From contig JAUZNX010000010.1 in NCBI GenBank assembly GCA_030706745.1, positions 1 to 64,000 on the forward strand: DNA of 64,000 nt. Reading direction: 5' to 3'. The notes under the pieces are model-generated. The model saw nothing but the letters and a program-made list of their open reading frames with translations. It did not search any database and was not told where the DNA came from. The position numbers and the translations under genes are program-made. The DNA is from Bacteroidota bacterium (GTDB lineage: Bacteria > Bacteroidota > Ignavibacteria > Palsa-1295). Shown one piece after another: positions 28,239 through 37,348 of the stretch (position 1 is the first letter of the stretch; the number at the start of each line of letters is the position of its first letter).

Positions 28239-30182
28239 CTAGAATCGCTTGAACCGCCGCTGTAGGCCAATCAACGAAAATGTAAGGACAACATAAAGCA
28301 AAGTATTGGCAACAAAACGAATCAATATGGCGGTAACGTCAGAAGTCCCGACAAATACACTTTCTTTATCACCAAAAAGTTTAACTGGATTCATGTGCTC
28401 TCCTGTGAAAGCGACAGCTCTGATAAAATCGCCCCAATCAGGCAGTGATGTCCCAAAATTATACCCAATGATTCGTTGATGCTTAGCATCTAGCCTCTCA
28501 ATAATACCCAATCTAAGATTGAGCCCGGAAATGGCAATTACAAAGAACAATAGCCACATTATGCTCCAATGTGGCTTCTCACCATAGCCGGCCAACAACT
28601 TATAAAATTGGTAAGCCCCAGATTGAATCTTTCCGTTAAACCACGAAGGAAGTTCTTTAAAGAAGAAATCGATTGATGACATCCGATAGCCTTGCATCTT
28701 GCGTCGCGTCAAATTCCCGCCTAACCGCCGGAAGATTTGGTTTTTCCCGACAAATTTTGCTTCCAATCGCTTCATCTCACACATGTTGTAATACGCGTGT
28801 CCGGCGTTCTCATAATCATGATCATGGTCGAGTGCCACCTTTAGTTGCCGATACTGATCGGCCAAAGGACCATAGACGGCATGATTTTTCTTCTGGTCAT
28901 CGTTAAGATCAAGTTCAGCTCCGAGTAGACCTTTTCTAGTGAATGGTATTCTCATGAATTGCCTTGGATCCAAGCCCCAAGCTGAATTGATAAAATTAAC
29001 ATCCTGAATCGGTGTCCCACGGAAATAGACAGCACGCATTGAACAGCCGATAAATCGCACACCCGACATTACGCACTGATCGAAGCTGACACGAAGTTTT
29101 GACATCGGATCCCAAGTGATAACCAAGAACTTCGTTACCGTCGCATTAAAGATAGTCTCCGAAAAACGAATCGTTCGAGTGAACTGAATCGGAAGGCGAT
29201 GGTCAGGCAACTTGAGTTCAACTGGTCTCCTAAAACTAAATGAAGCATCCTTCTCAAAATACGTCGCTCCGATATCGAGGCTACCAAGCACAAATGTTTT
29301 ATCAAACGCGATTTTGCCCGCAAATCGAGTATTTAGCAGCTGAACAGTTTCCCTAACGCTTACAGAATTGAAATCGACATTTTGGCCCAGGAACCGGCAG
29401 TTCGCAAAGTAGGCACCGCGCCGAAATGCAACCAAGAAGAAATTCGTATCGGCCTCAAACTGAACGAAGCTGAACCTAGGAGGGCTAAGCACGAAATTTA
29501 CTTCTGAAAATGTGATACGTTTCTTGAAATTAGCCTTGGAAAATTCAGTACTGCGTGCTGCAATCAGTACTACTGCAAAAACGACATCATTCTCAAAAGT
29601 CGCCTCGCTGAACGTTAGCCGATTCTGCAATCTAAATTGCATACTTGCAAATCTAACCGTACCTACAAAACGTGTTCTTAAGAACGAGCAAATGTCGCCT
29701 CTAATTGTTGCTCTATTGAACGTTGTTCGCTTGCCTCGAAACTCTGCATCATCAAATGTGGCTCCGCCAAGAAACCTCGTTGCATTAAATTCTATTTCCT
29801 TTTCGAATGTGGTTCGCTGAAACGAAGCGAAACCGTGAAATTCCGTAGCGTTGAAGAGAACGCTACGGAATTGTATACCATCGAATATCGCATTACCTTC
29901 GAAAACGGCGAAATTCAAATTCGTAGGCTTTGCCTCATTTGCGATTTCGGGATAGAGTCCAAAGTGAACGGTCCAAGGGAAGACATACCCACGAAAATCC
30001 AGATCACCTTCGCTGATTCGACTCTCTAAGAGTGCCTGATACTGCGCTTCCGTTACGCCCTTATCCTCGCGCGTGCAGTGAAAGACGCATAGTGAGTCAC
30101 TGTGGTCTTTGTTTATCGTCTGATGGCATCCACGTGGGTACGTGCACTTTGAATCCAAATTGATGGCAGGATTTTCTTCCAT
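28239..30182 (-). CDS. Pentapeptide-repeat membrane protein
   Basis: The 647-residue protein opens with a Cys/His cluster (residues about 13-36: C, C, H, C, C) that could bind zinc. A long run of pentapeptide-like repeats with a central Phe follows (for example ATFDDAEFRG, STEFSKANFKK, ITFSEVNF), which would form a right-handed beta helix over about residues 85-400. The C-terminal part has two transmembrane helices (IMWLLFFVIAISGL and LIRFVANTLLYVVLTF). The base composition is clearly more AT-rich than its neighbours, suggesting transfer. It resembles other pentapeptide proteins with a membrane tail whose function is unknown. Confidence 0.85.
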   Translation of the reverse strand: MEENPAINLDSKCTYPRGCHQTINKDHSDSLCVFHCTREDKGVTEAQYQALLESRISEGDLDFRGYVFPWTVHFGLYPEIANEAKPTNLNFAVFEGNAIFDGIQFRSVLFNATEFHGFASFQRTTFEKEIEFNATRFLGGATFDDAEFRGKRTTFNRATIRGDICSFLRTRFVGTVRFASMQFRLQNRLTFSEATFENDVVFAVVLIAARSTEFSKANFKKRITFSEVNFVLSPPRFSFVQFEADTNFFLVAFRRGAYFANCRFLGQNVDFNSVSVRETVQLLNTRFAGKIAFDKTFVLGSLDIGATYFEKDASFSFRRPVELKLPDHRLPIQFTRTIRFSETIFNATVTKFLVITWDPMSKLRVSFDQCVMSGVRFIGCSMRAVYFRGTPIQDVNFINSAWGLDPRQFMRIPFTRKGLLGAELDLNDDQKKNHAVYGPLADQYRQLKVALDHDHDYENAGHAYYNMCEMKRLEAKFVGKNQIFRRLGGNLTRRKMQGYRMSSIDFFFKELPSWFNGKIQSGAYQFYKLLAGYGEKPHWSIMWLLFFVIAISGLNLRLGIIERLDAKHQRIIGYNFGTSLPDWGDFIRAVAFTGEHMNPVKLFGDKESVFVGTSDVTAILIRFVANTLLYVVLTFSLIGLQRRFKRF

Positions 30183-30196
30183 AATCGAATCTTTGT

Positions 30197-30204
30197 CAAA
30201 AATA
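30197..30204 (-). promoter_or_regulatory. Bacteroidota-type -7 element of the pentapeptide gene
   Basis: The complement reads TATTTTTG within TTCGTATTTTTGAC, 14 bases before the ATG. The transcript would have a leader of only a few bases. Confidence 0.55.
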
Positions 30205-30320
30205 CGAACTTCTGGCCCTATGGATGCCAGTCCTCTCTATTTTAGCGAACTTCTCGGCCCTCCCTGCGGTTATCGGCCCACCAATAGAAATCCTGACCCT
30301 GAAAACGACTAATAATAGCT

Positions 30321-30662
30321 ATGGAACAGATACTTCGCGCCGTAACCAGCGCCCAACTCCGTCAGGATATTCCTCAATTTCGCGCTGGCGACACGCTTAA
30401 CGTCTCCGTCCGCGTCCTCGAAGGGGACAAGGAGCGGGTCCAGCATTTTGAGGGAATCGTCATTGCCCGCCGCGGTTCTGGCCTGAACGAGACGTTCACC
30501 ATCCGTAAAGTTTCGAACGGCGTCGGTGTCGAGCGTGTATTCCCGCTCCACTCACCGCGCATCGCCAGCATCCAGTTCGTGAAGGCCGGCGTTGTCCGCC
30601 GCGCCAAGCTGTACCACCTCCGTGCCCTCGGCTCGAAGGACGTGCGCCGCAAGACGACATAA
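30321..30662 (+). CDS. rplS: 50S ribosomal protein L19
   Basis: The 113-residue L19 lies at the 30S-50S interface. Diagnostic parts are [13 protein letters not shown], then [40 protein letters not shown] and [12 protein letters not shown]. Genes usual upstream in other bacteria (rimM, trmD, rpsP) are missing here, so it appears monocistronic. A strong terminator follows 29 bases after the stop. Confidence 0.98.
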   Translation: MEQILRAVTSAQLRQDIPQFRAGDTLNVSVRVLEGDKERVQHFEGIVIARRGSGLNETFTIRKVSNGVGVERVFPLHSPRIASIQFVKAGVVRRAKLYHLRALGSKDVRRKTT

Positions 30663-30673
30663 TTACGAGTTTC

Positions 30674-30786
30674 AAATTACGAATTACGAATGGGGGCTCG
30701 CCGAGTCCCCATTTTTGTTATGAACCTTGAAGGCAAATGCGTTGTAATCACAATTCAAGCACATTCGTAATTCGTCATTCGTAATT
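30674..30786. repeat. ATTACGAAT inverted repeat pair around the rplS terminator
   Basis: AAATTACGAATTACGAATG (30674-30692) is answered by CATTCGTAATTCGTCATTC and a further GTAATT (30762-30786). The arms could pair over at least 14 bases and enclose the terminator. The TTG start of recN (30785) lies inside the right arm. Similar TAATT/ATTCCTAATT runs border genes at 51640 and 61620. Confidence 0.65.
30692..30716 (+). terminator. Terminator of rplS
   Basis: An 8-bp stem GGGGGCTC/GAGTCCCC (one G-T pair) with a GCC loop, followed by ATTTTT. A standard intrinsic terminator. Confidence 0.85.
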
Positions 30787-32557
30787 GTTACGCTCGCTCT
30801 ACATCAAAGACTACGCGCTGATCGAGGAATTCCGCGTCGAGTTTGCGCGGGGCCTTAGCATCATCACGGGCGAGACTGGCGCGGGCAAGTCGATTGTGCT
30901 CGGTGCGTTCGGTCTGCTGCTTGGTAATCGAGCTTCGGCGGATGTGATTCGCTCCGGAGCGGAGAAGGCGATCGTCGAAGCGGAATTCGATATGGCCAGC
31001 GATTCTGCACTCAAGAGGTATCTTGAATCAGAGCCCATTGATTGTGAGTCGAACGCGCTCATCATTCGCCGGGAAGTCATGCGTCGCGGCACGAGCCGGG
31101 CATTCCTCAACGATTCTCCTGCGAATGCGCAAATACTGAAAGCGCTTGGCGAGCAATTAGTCGATCTCCACGGTCAACACGAGCATCAATCACTGCTCCG
31201 TGTTGCGAACCACATCGAGATGCTCGATGATTTTGCCGAGCTCGCACATGAACGCACACAGTACCGCGAGAAGCGCGATCATCTGAGGGCACTCGCGCAA
31301 GAGATCGAGGAGCTTCGCTCGCGCGAGGCACGCTTGCGCCAGGAGCATGACTTATTCGACTTCCAGCTTCAGGAGATACTCGCGGTAAGCCCCGAGCCAA
31401 ACGAGGACTCGCGTATCGAGTCCGACCTTCTGTTGCTCGAACATGCCGAGGCGCTCTCGACTGCCGCGTCGAAAATCCACAACATCCTCTATGAAGCTGA
31501 CAGCGCATCGCATGAAACACTGAGCCGCGCCAAAGAGCACCTCACACGCCTCGTGTCAATCGATCCATCCCTCGCCGAGCCACTTGCCGAACTCTCTTCG
31601 GCCTTGGCGAGCGTCGATGAAGTGATCCAGTGGTCATCGCGATATTCGGAACGTGTCGGGCTCGATCCCGAGCGGCTGGAATCGCTCCGCGAGCGAGCAG
31701 TACTCCTGCAACGCATCAAAAAGAAATTCGGCGGCACGTTGGATGCCGTCCTGCAGAAGAAAGCTGAGCTCGAAAGCAAGCTCTCATTCGAGAGTGAGTT
31801 CGAGGAGATTATCGAGGAGAAGCAACGGGAGCTTGTGGGCCGGCGGGAAGAACTTGCGCGGCTCGCTGTGAAGCTCTCGAAGGCTCGTAAGGCTTCGGCG
31901 AAGAAACTCGAGTCCGGTATTGTAAGCGAGCTGGCCGATCTGGGCATCGAGCATGCACAGTTCAGGGTCGCCATTGATTTCCGACAGGCTACGAAGGATA
32001 GTTTGGTCACACTGCAACTGGATGGCAATGTGGCTGAAGCGAATCAGCACGGCATCGATGATGTCGAATTCTTCATTTCAACGAATGCCGGCGAAGAACC
32101 GAAACCACTGGCGCGCGTGGCTAGCGGCGGCGAGATTTCACGCGTGATGCTTGCGATCAAATCGGTCCTGGCGAAGAACGATCCGGTCGGCCTGCTGATT
32201 TTCGACGAGATTGACATCGGTGTCTCAGGTCGTGTCGCACAGCACGTGGGGCGTGCGATGAAAGCACTTGCGGCGAGCCATCAAGTGCTGGCCATTACCC
32301 ATCTCGCACAAATTGCAGCGTTTGGTGATACGCATTACGTTGCCGAGAAACAGACAGCAAATGGACTTACGACTTCTCGATTGAGGCAGCTTAATGAGAC
32401 GGAGCACGTGCAGGAGGTTGCCCGGCTGATTTCCGGCGATGCACTTAGCGCAAGTGCCATCGAGAATGCGCGCGCGTTGATCGTGGAAGCTCTCACTCTC
32501 GGACAGCCTGGCTCAAAGAAGACGACTGCCCGTAAGCGGCAGACAATCGAAGCCTGA
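30785..32557 (+). CDS. recN: DNA repair protein RecN
   Basis: The 590-residue SMC-like ATPase acts in double-strand break repair. The Walker A site is GETGAGKS (about residues 30-37), long coiled-coil segments run from about 160 to 380, the ABC signature is VASGGEISRVMLAIK and the Walker B and D-loop region is LIFDEIDIGVSG. The start is TTG at 30785 (MLRSLYIKDYALIEEF); no ATG or GTG lies nearby, and the TTG sits inside an AT-rich repeat arm. It is followed by folC after 4 bases. Confidence 0.96.
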   Translation: MLRSLYIKDYALIEEFRVEFARGLSIITGETGAGKSIVLGAFGLLLGNRASADVIRSGAEKAIVEAEFDMASDSALKRYLESEPIDCESNALIIRREVMRRGTSRAFLNDSPANAQILKALGEQLVDLHGQHEHQSLLRVANHIEMLDDFAELAHERTQYREKRDHLRALAQEIEELRSREARLRQEHDLFDFQLQEILAVSPEPNEDSRIESDLLLLEHAEALSTAASKIHNILYEADSASHETLSRAKEHLTRLVSIDPSLAEPLAELSSALASVDEVIQWSSRYSERVGLDPERLESLRERAVLLQRIKKKFGGTLDAVLQKKAELESKLSFESEFEEIIEEKQRELVGRREELARLAVKLSKARKASAKKLESGIVSELADLGIEHAQFRVAIDFRQATKDSLVTLQLDGNVAEANQHGIDDVEFFISTNAGEEPKPLARVASGGEISRVMLAIKSVLAKNDPVGLLIFDEIDIGVSGRVAQHVGRAMKALAASHQVLAITHLAQIAAFGDTHYVAEKQTANGLTTSRLRQLNETEHVQEVARLISGDALSASAIENARALIVEALTLGQPGSKKTTARKRQTIEA

Positions 32558-32561
32558 TAGT

Positions 32562-33794
32562 ATGTCTGATTATTCCCAGCGTCTCGATGCCCTCTTTCAA
32601 CTCGAGTTCTTCGGCATGAAGCTCGGGTTGGAGAATATTCGCGCACTGCTCGATCTGCTTGGGCATCCCGAGCGCATGTTTCCATCGATTCACATCGCTG
32701 GCACAAACGGCAAAGGCAGTGTGGCTGCGATGCTTGCGGCTGTCCAGCAATCGGCTGGCAAGCGGACGGGACTCTATACCTCCCCTCACCTTGTCGATTT
32801 TCGCGAGCGCATCCGGATCGATGGTGAAATGATCTCCGAAGAGGAAGTCACGAATTTTCTCGCACGCATCTGGCCGAACGTCGAAGCATTGCGAGCGACG
32901 TTTTTCGAAGTCACGACCGCGATGGCGTTCGATCATTTTGCGCGGCATCATGTCGACATTGCCATCATCGAAACGGGTCTCGGCGGACGGTTGGATGCGA
33001 CAAACGTTTTGGAAAAGCCGCTTGCGACTGTCATTACTTCGATCGGCTATGATCATATGCAGATCCTGGGTCCCACGCTGGAATCGATTGCCTCGGAAAA
33101 GGCCGGCATTTTTAAGTTCGGATCGCCAGCGGTTGTGAACTGCTCGCCACAACTGGAATCGACGTTCAAGCAGCGGGCACGGGAGACTCGAACTCCAATC
33201 ACGTTCGTTCGCAGTGCGTCGATCCGTCCTGTCAAGGGAAACGCGCCATTCATCGGAGAACATCAAGTTGAGAATGTTCAGACCGTGATCGCTACCCTGG
33301 CAATTCTTCCCCGCACCCGTGGCCAGCACAACTTTCATCGCGGAATCGAAGATACTGCGAAGCTGACCGGTCTTCGGGCGCGGCTTGAAGAGGTAAAAAC
33401 GACCGGCCTGTCGGAACGCGGAGTGCGACTATTCCTCGATGTCGGGCACAATGTGGATGCCTTACTTCGCGTGAAGGATTTCTTCACTTCGCAAGGGATT
33501 CGGCCCATTGTCGCCTTTGGGATCATGCGGGACAAAGATGTTGCGGGGGCCTTGAATATTCTTCACGGGTTTGCCTCGCGATTTGTGGCGCTTCAGGCTG
33601 AAACTCCGAGGGCACTGCCAAGTTCGGATCTGCATCAGGCGGCAATCGAGGCGGGACTTGACTCGATCGATGGCGGCACGGTGCCGAATGGCGTAAGACT
33701 TGCTATGAGTCTGGCAGTTCGGGGAGATACTATTCTGGTATCGGGATCGCATTATGTCTGTGGGGAATTTCTTCGCGCAGGCGATCTCGTATAG
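32562..33794 (+). CDS. folC: Bifunctional folylpolyglutamate/dihydrofolate synthase
   Basis: The 410-residue Mur-ligase-type enzyme has P-loop HIAGTNGKGSVAAML (about 44-58), GLYTSPHLVDFRERI, the carbamylated-Lys region TGLGGRLDATNVL and a C-terminal domain with LFLDVGHNVDALL. It adds glutamates to folate and, in most bacteria, also forms dihydrofolate from dihydropteroate. The short gap to recN suggests co-transcription. Confidence 0.95.
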   Translation: MSDYSQRLDALFQLEFFGMKLGLENIRALLDLLGHPERMFPSIHIAGTNGKGSVAAMLAAVQQSAGKRTGLYTSPHLVDFRERIRIDGEMISEEEVTNFLARIWPNVEALRATFFEVTTAMAFDHFARHHVDIAIIETGLGGRLDATNVLEKPLATVITSIGYDHMQILGPTLESIASEKAGIFKFGSPAVVNCSPQLESTFKQRARETRTPITFVRSASIRPVKGNAPFIGEHQVENVQTVIATLAILPRTRGQHNFHRGIEDTAKLTGLRARLEEVKTTGLSERGVRLFLDVGHNVDALLRVKDFFTSQGIRPIVAFGIMRDKDVAGALNILHGFASRFVALQAETPRALPSSDLHQAAIEAGLDSIDGGTVPNGVRLAMSLAVRGDTILVSGSHYVCGEFLRAGDLV

Positions 33795-34342
33795 AACTTT
33801 GGTGGCTCCAACGGCGTTTAACCAATCCGAGCACAAAGCCCAGTCCGCAGAATTCGCTTGAAACAGGCAGTTTCCGAGTCCATTTGTGCTCCTCACTCGT
33901 AAGGCGGCGCGCAGTTGCGCTCCAGCACCTCGAGTGACTCGCCGGAAGAACGATCCACCGGAACCCCAATTACAGAACGGTATTGGTTCGGCATGATGCC
34001 GAATGGCAGTGCGCCAGGCGGCATGATTTCCAACGGCACGACTCGGTAGCTAATTTCAAGAGTGAACTTGGTGGTTAATCGATCATTAGAATGATCGCTC
34101 GACCACGGATGATTGTTCATCCAACTGATCGATCATCCACGCCGGTCAAAGGCTCATCAACCCGAGCGTTTTACCATTATTCCAATCATTCGATTTTCTT
34201 GAGCGCCTTAGCATTTGTGCGGTGATAAGCACCGCCCCTCGTGCATCAGGCGACCGGTCATCCGAATTCGAGCGCAACGGCCTTTGATGGTCGAGCGCCT
34301 CTGCGAGAAAATCGCACGACTTTCATTACCATACCCTTTCTC
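33795..34342. other. folC-rho intergenic region, possible rho leader
   Basis: 548 bases without a confident gene. It includes a weak minus-strand frame (33893-34120, listed separately) and a hairpin GCGGTG/CACCGC at 34219-34235. Several short GATCATT/GATCATC repeats lie between 34080 and 34140. Rho genes are often autoregulated through a long leader, and the part after about 34150 may be that leader; this is inference. No TAnnTTTG element was found. Confidence 0.4.
33893..34120 (-). CDS. Possible small protein, unrecognised
   Basis: A 75-codon frame whose middle (FTLEISYRVVPLEIMPPG, then LPFGIMPNQYRSVIGVP) has a protein-like spread of hydrophobic and charged residues. It has no recognised family, no clear ribosome binding site and no partner. 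It lies opposite the gap before rho and may be chance. Confidence 0.25.
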   Translation of the reverse strand: MNNHPWSSDHSNDRLTTKFTLEISYRVVPLEIMPPGALPFGIMPNQYRSVIGVPVDRSSGESLEVLERNCAPPYE

Positions 34343-35650
34343 ATGGCAGCATTGAACGCAACTGAATTAAAAACCCGGAAGATCGTCGAGCTCAACGATC
34401 TTGCCAAACATCTTGGCATCGAAGGCTACGCCGACATGCGCAAGCAGGAGTTGATCTTTCGGATCCTCGAAGCCGATGCCCTGAAGCGACAGACCGACGG
34501 AGTCGGAATCGGAGCGGTCGGCATAGCCGTCGAAGAAGCAGGCACTCCCGCAACCGGAGTTCTCGAGCTTATTCCGCCGGAGAATTACGGATTTCTCCGT
34601 TCCCCCGACTACAACTACCTCCCCTCTCCCGACGATATTTACGTCTCCCCAAGCCAGGTCAAGAAATTCAATCTGAGGACGGGTGATACCATCGAAGGTA
34701 CCGTCCGGCCTCCGAAGACCGGCGAGCGGTTTTTCGCGCTGGTCAAAGTCGATAAGCTGAACTACATGCCGGCGGATTTCGGCAAGGACCGTCCGCTCTT
34801 CGCGAATCTCACGCCGCTCTACCCGAACAAGCAACTCATTCTCGAGACCTCGCCGGGTGAATACACCATGCGGATCATGGACATTATTTGTCCGATCGGT
34901 CTCGGGCAGCGTGGACTCATCGTCTCGCCGCCGAAGGCTGGTAAAACAGTCATTCTGCAAAAGATTGCGAACTCTATCGCCAGAAATTATCCGGACGCCA
35001 AACTTATCGTGTTGCTCATTGATGAGCGGCCCGAAGAGGTAACGGACATGGAACGCTCGGTCAAGGCCGAAGTCGTTGCATCCACATTCGATGAGCCGCC
35101 GGAGCGTCACGTGCAGGTTGCCGATATGGCGATCGAAAAGGCGCAACGCTTGGTAGAGGCCAAGCAAGACGTAATCATTCTTCTCGACTCGATTACGCGA
35201 CTGGCACGCGCGCACAACACCGTCATCCCTCCATCCGGAAAAATTCTGTCGGGTGGTGTCGATGTCAATGCTCTGCATCGCCCAAAGCGGTTCTTTGGTG
35301 CGGCGAGAAATATCGAGGAAGGCGGATCGCTCACGATCATCTCCACCGCGCTTGTCGAAACGGGCAGCCGCATGGACGAAGTCATCTTCGAAGAGTTCAA
35401 AGGCACGGGCAACATGGAAGTCGTGCTCTCGCGCGAGCTTTCCAACCGCCGCATCTTCCCGGCTCTCGATGTCAATGCGTCTGGCACCCGGCACGAAGAA
35501 TTACTGCTTTCGGCAGAAGACCTGAACCGCGCCTGGATTCTTCGCAAGCTGCTTGCCGAGATGCGGCCCATTGAAGCCATGGAGTTCCTGCTCGACCGCA
35601 TGCGCGGCACCAAGAACAACAAGGAATTCCTCCGCTCGATGTCAAGCTAA
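34343..35650 (+). CDS. rho: Transcription termination factor Rho
   Basis: The 435-residue hexameric RNA helicase has a Rho N-terminal helix domain ([21 protein letters not shown]), a cold-shock-type RNA-binding domain ([32 protein letters not shown]), a P-loop in [14 protein letters not shown] and Walker B/R-loop segments ([28 protein letters not shown]). No long inserted domain is present. The ATG at 34343 is chosen over 34241 because the extra 34 residues are unlike Rho. A terminator follows. Confidence 0.97.
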   Translation: MAALNATELKTRKIVELNDLAKHLGIEGYADMRKQELIFRILEADALKRQTDGVGIGAVGIAVEEAGTPATGVLELIPPENYGFLRSPDYNYLPSPDDIYVSPSQVKKFNLRTGDTIEGTVRPPKTGERFFALVKVDKLNYMPADFGKDRPLFANLTPLYPNKQLILETSPGEYTMRIMDIICPIGLGQRGLIVSPPKAGKTVILQKIANSIARNYPDAKLIVLLIDERPEEVTDMERSVKAEVVASTFDEPPERHVQVADMAIEKAQRLVEAKQDVIILLDSITRLARAHNTVIPPSGKILSGGVDVNALHRPKRFFGAARNIEEGGSLTIISTALVETGSRMDEVIFEEFKGTGNMEVVLSRELSNRRIFPALDVNASGTRHEELLLSAEDLNRAWILRKLLAEMRPIEAMEFLLDRMRGTKNNKEFLRSMSS

Positions 35651-35679
35651 GATGATCGCAAACAGATAATAGCCATGTA

Positions 35680-35704
35680 GGGACGTGCCGAGCACGTCCC
35701 TTTT
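35680..35704 (+). terminator. Terminator of rho
   Basis: A perfect 9-bp stem GGGACGTGC/GCACGTCCC with a CGA loop followed by TTTT. Confidence 0.9.
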
Positions 35705-35742
35705 CGTTATGCGGGAATTGTGTTGGGGATTGTCTAAACGGT

Positions 35743-36165
35743 TTAGCCTGCTGCGTTACCGGCATCTTTCGCTTCGTTCGGTGTGTCCGATATTAACTTC
35801 TTGGGATCGATCACCGCAGTCTGGAATAGCATGAGATATTGCTTATCGTTATCTTGAAGTGTCACTGTCGATCCATCAAACTTGCTAATGGCATTACCAT
35901 CCGCAACGAGCTTTTGAATATCGACAGTAGCAAAGAGTTGTGCAAGCCGGTCCGCCTCGATTCCGAAGAGACTCAAAACGCCTGGACGCACTAAATCAGC
36001 GAACGATACTTTGAGAGGAGCATTATGAGCGTAGAGCATGTACAACGCACCGGCGAAGCAAACCGGAGCAGGGCAATTCCAATTCTTGAGATTATCGTAC
36101 GTCTTCAGAAGTTGATCTAAGGATTTCGGTTCGGACGCATTATCGATACCTGCTTCAAGGAGCGT
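35743..36165 (-). CDS. Unrecognised protein continuing the oxygenase frame after an in-frame stop
   Basis: The frame is open from right after the TGA that ends the 2OG oxygenase (36166-36168) down to 35743, about 140 codons. It reads EAGIDNASEPKSLDQLLKTY, then NWNCPAPVCFAGALYMLYAH, then LVRPGVLSLFGIEADRLAQLF. The first ATG is at 36045, in the middle of protein-like sequence, so the real start is unclear: TTG at 36051, an unusual start nearer 36165, or readthrough of the TGA. I do not recognise the family. Confidence 0.5.
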   Translation of the reverse strand, partial: TLLEAGIDNASEPKSLDQLLKTYDNLKNWNCPAPVCFAGALYMLYAHNAPLKVSFADLVRPGVLSLFGIEADRLAQLFATVDIQKLVADGNAISKFDGSTVTLQDNDKQYLMLFQTAVIDPKKLISDTPNEAKDAGNAAG

Positions 36166-36759
36166 TCATTCCAATGCTACTCTCGATTGGTCGATAGGCT
36201 CTGGCTCAACCGGCCGCACTTTGAAAACGAGCACATTCCGAAGGTGAGGGCATATCCGAGACACGCCGCGCCCCACGTGATACACGTTTGCTGGAAAAAT
36301 TAGCAGCCGCCGCCATTTGGGCAGAACAGACCTGATGATCTCCCCCGTCGAATCGAACAGTGCGGTCTCGCCAGCCCAGTTCGCATTCCATTCTTTATTC
36401 AGGTAGATGATAGCAGACATGTCCTCGGGAGCCTGCGAATCCTGATGAATGTAGCCATCGTTGCCGTAAGTATATCCGTTGGAACAGGTTCGAATGAGCA
36501 CCGGCGTATTCGGCAGACGCGATGGCTGAAATGATTCCCATAGCTTTAGAACGGGCGGCGGCAATTCGCCACGAATATCCTTCCGGTTTGCTGAGTTCGT
36601 CCCAGTCCGAGAGAGCGGCAGGTTCCAATGGCTGAATGATACCTGGTTGTTCGATTTCCAGCCGTACCGGAAGCCATAACGCCGGATAACATTGAGCGCC
36701 TCAACAATTAACGATTCATCAATAAGATCATCGTAAACATCAATACCGGTAGCTATCAT
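36166..36759 (-). CDS. 2-oxoglutarate/Fe(II)-dependent oxygenase
   Basis: The 197-residue protein is of the prolyl-4-hydroxylase-like class. It shows the iron triad His105-x-Asp107 (YIHQD) and His161 (VYHVGRGVSR), with Arg168 as the likely 2-oxoglutarate ligand. A double-stranded beta-helix strand pattern lies between them (MSAIIYLNKEW, AGETALFDS, LLIFPANV). Such enzymes hydroxylate protein side chains or small molecules. It sits in a minus-strand cluster with a Cys-rich small protein and two unknowns, which raises the idea that it modifies one of them; that is inference only. Confidence 0.88.
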   Translation of the reverse strand: MIATGIDVYDDLIDESLIVEALNVIRRYGFRYGWKSNNQVSFSHWNLPLSRTGTNSANRKDIRGELPPPVLKLWESFQPSRLPNTPVLIRTCSNGYTYGNDGYIHQDSQAPEDMSAIIYLNKEWNANWAGETALFDSTGEIIRSVLPKWRRLLIFPANVYHVGRGVSRICPHLRNVLVFKVRPVEPEPIDQSRVALE

Positions 36760-36811
36760 TCAAAGTGAAAATAACAGATGTCAGAAATGAGATAAAGTTG
36801 CAGATCGAGAA

Positions 36812-37348
36812 TCACAACGAGAGAAAACCCAACAAACCGTTTAAAGTGTTGAATTGAACGATACGGTATCTTACTCCGCTCTTCGTCGTATCAATCCACC
36901 GCGTCCGGCAAGCCGTGTCTATGCGACCCTTTGATGGAGTGAAAGTTGTTCCTGAATCATGCGGAGTCCCATAGATCGACCCCATGACAGCTACGAGTTG
37001 TTTGTAGTCCCGTATGGTGTGGGCTGGTTGTGAAGTTTTTGACAAATATAAAGGTTGTTCGTCTAAACTAACCGTAACAAGGTGTCCCTTCATAAATGCT
37101 AAATTTGCAATGAAGGAATTCGATATCGGTGGAATCCGAATATTCGTGAAGCAAATTTGAGTCATTCCGGCCGCCGTAATGGGCGGACCGGAGACCCATC
37201 CGGCTTCTTCTGTCAATCGCTTGGCAGAATCGAATGAAATTCCTATCTGCAAATGCGACCAGGAATTTTCCGGCGCATTTATTTGCGATGCACACTGCAC
37301 GCCAATAACAGCCGCACAAATAAACGTCATGTAGGATCGGCCAATCAT
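36812..37348 (-). CDS. Exported protein, function unknown
   Basis: The 178-residue protein has a signal-peptide-like start (YMTFICAAVIGVQCASQ, which includes a possible lipobox Cys) and a body with a repeated beta/alpha pattern: WSHLQIGISFDSAKRL, LAFMKGHLVTVSLDEQPLYL, DYKQLVAVMGSIYGTP. This is similar in style to small exported proteins with a G-x-S-F-D-x-A-K motif that I cannot name. Its ATG overlaps the preceding small gene by four bases (37345-37348). Confidence 0.6.
   Translation of the reverse strand: MIGRSYMTFICAAVIGVQCASQINAPENSWSHLQIGISFDSAKRLTEEAGWVSGPPITAAGMTQICFTNIRIPPISNSFIANLAFMKGHLVTVSLDEQPLYLSKTSQPAHTIRDYKQLVAVMGSIYGTPHDSGTTFTPSKGRIDTACRTRWIDTTKSGVRYRIVQFNTLNGLLGFLSL

Noticed and set aside
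34367-35494. 375-codon open frame on the minus strand
   Set aside because: It is antisense to rho in a shadow frame, with Arg/Asp-rich random composition.
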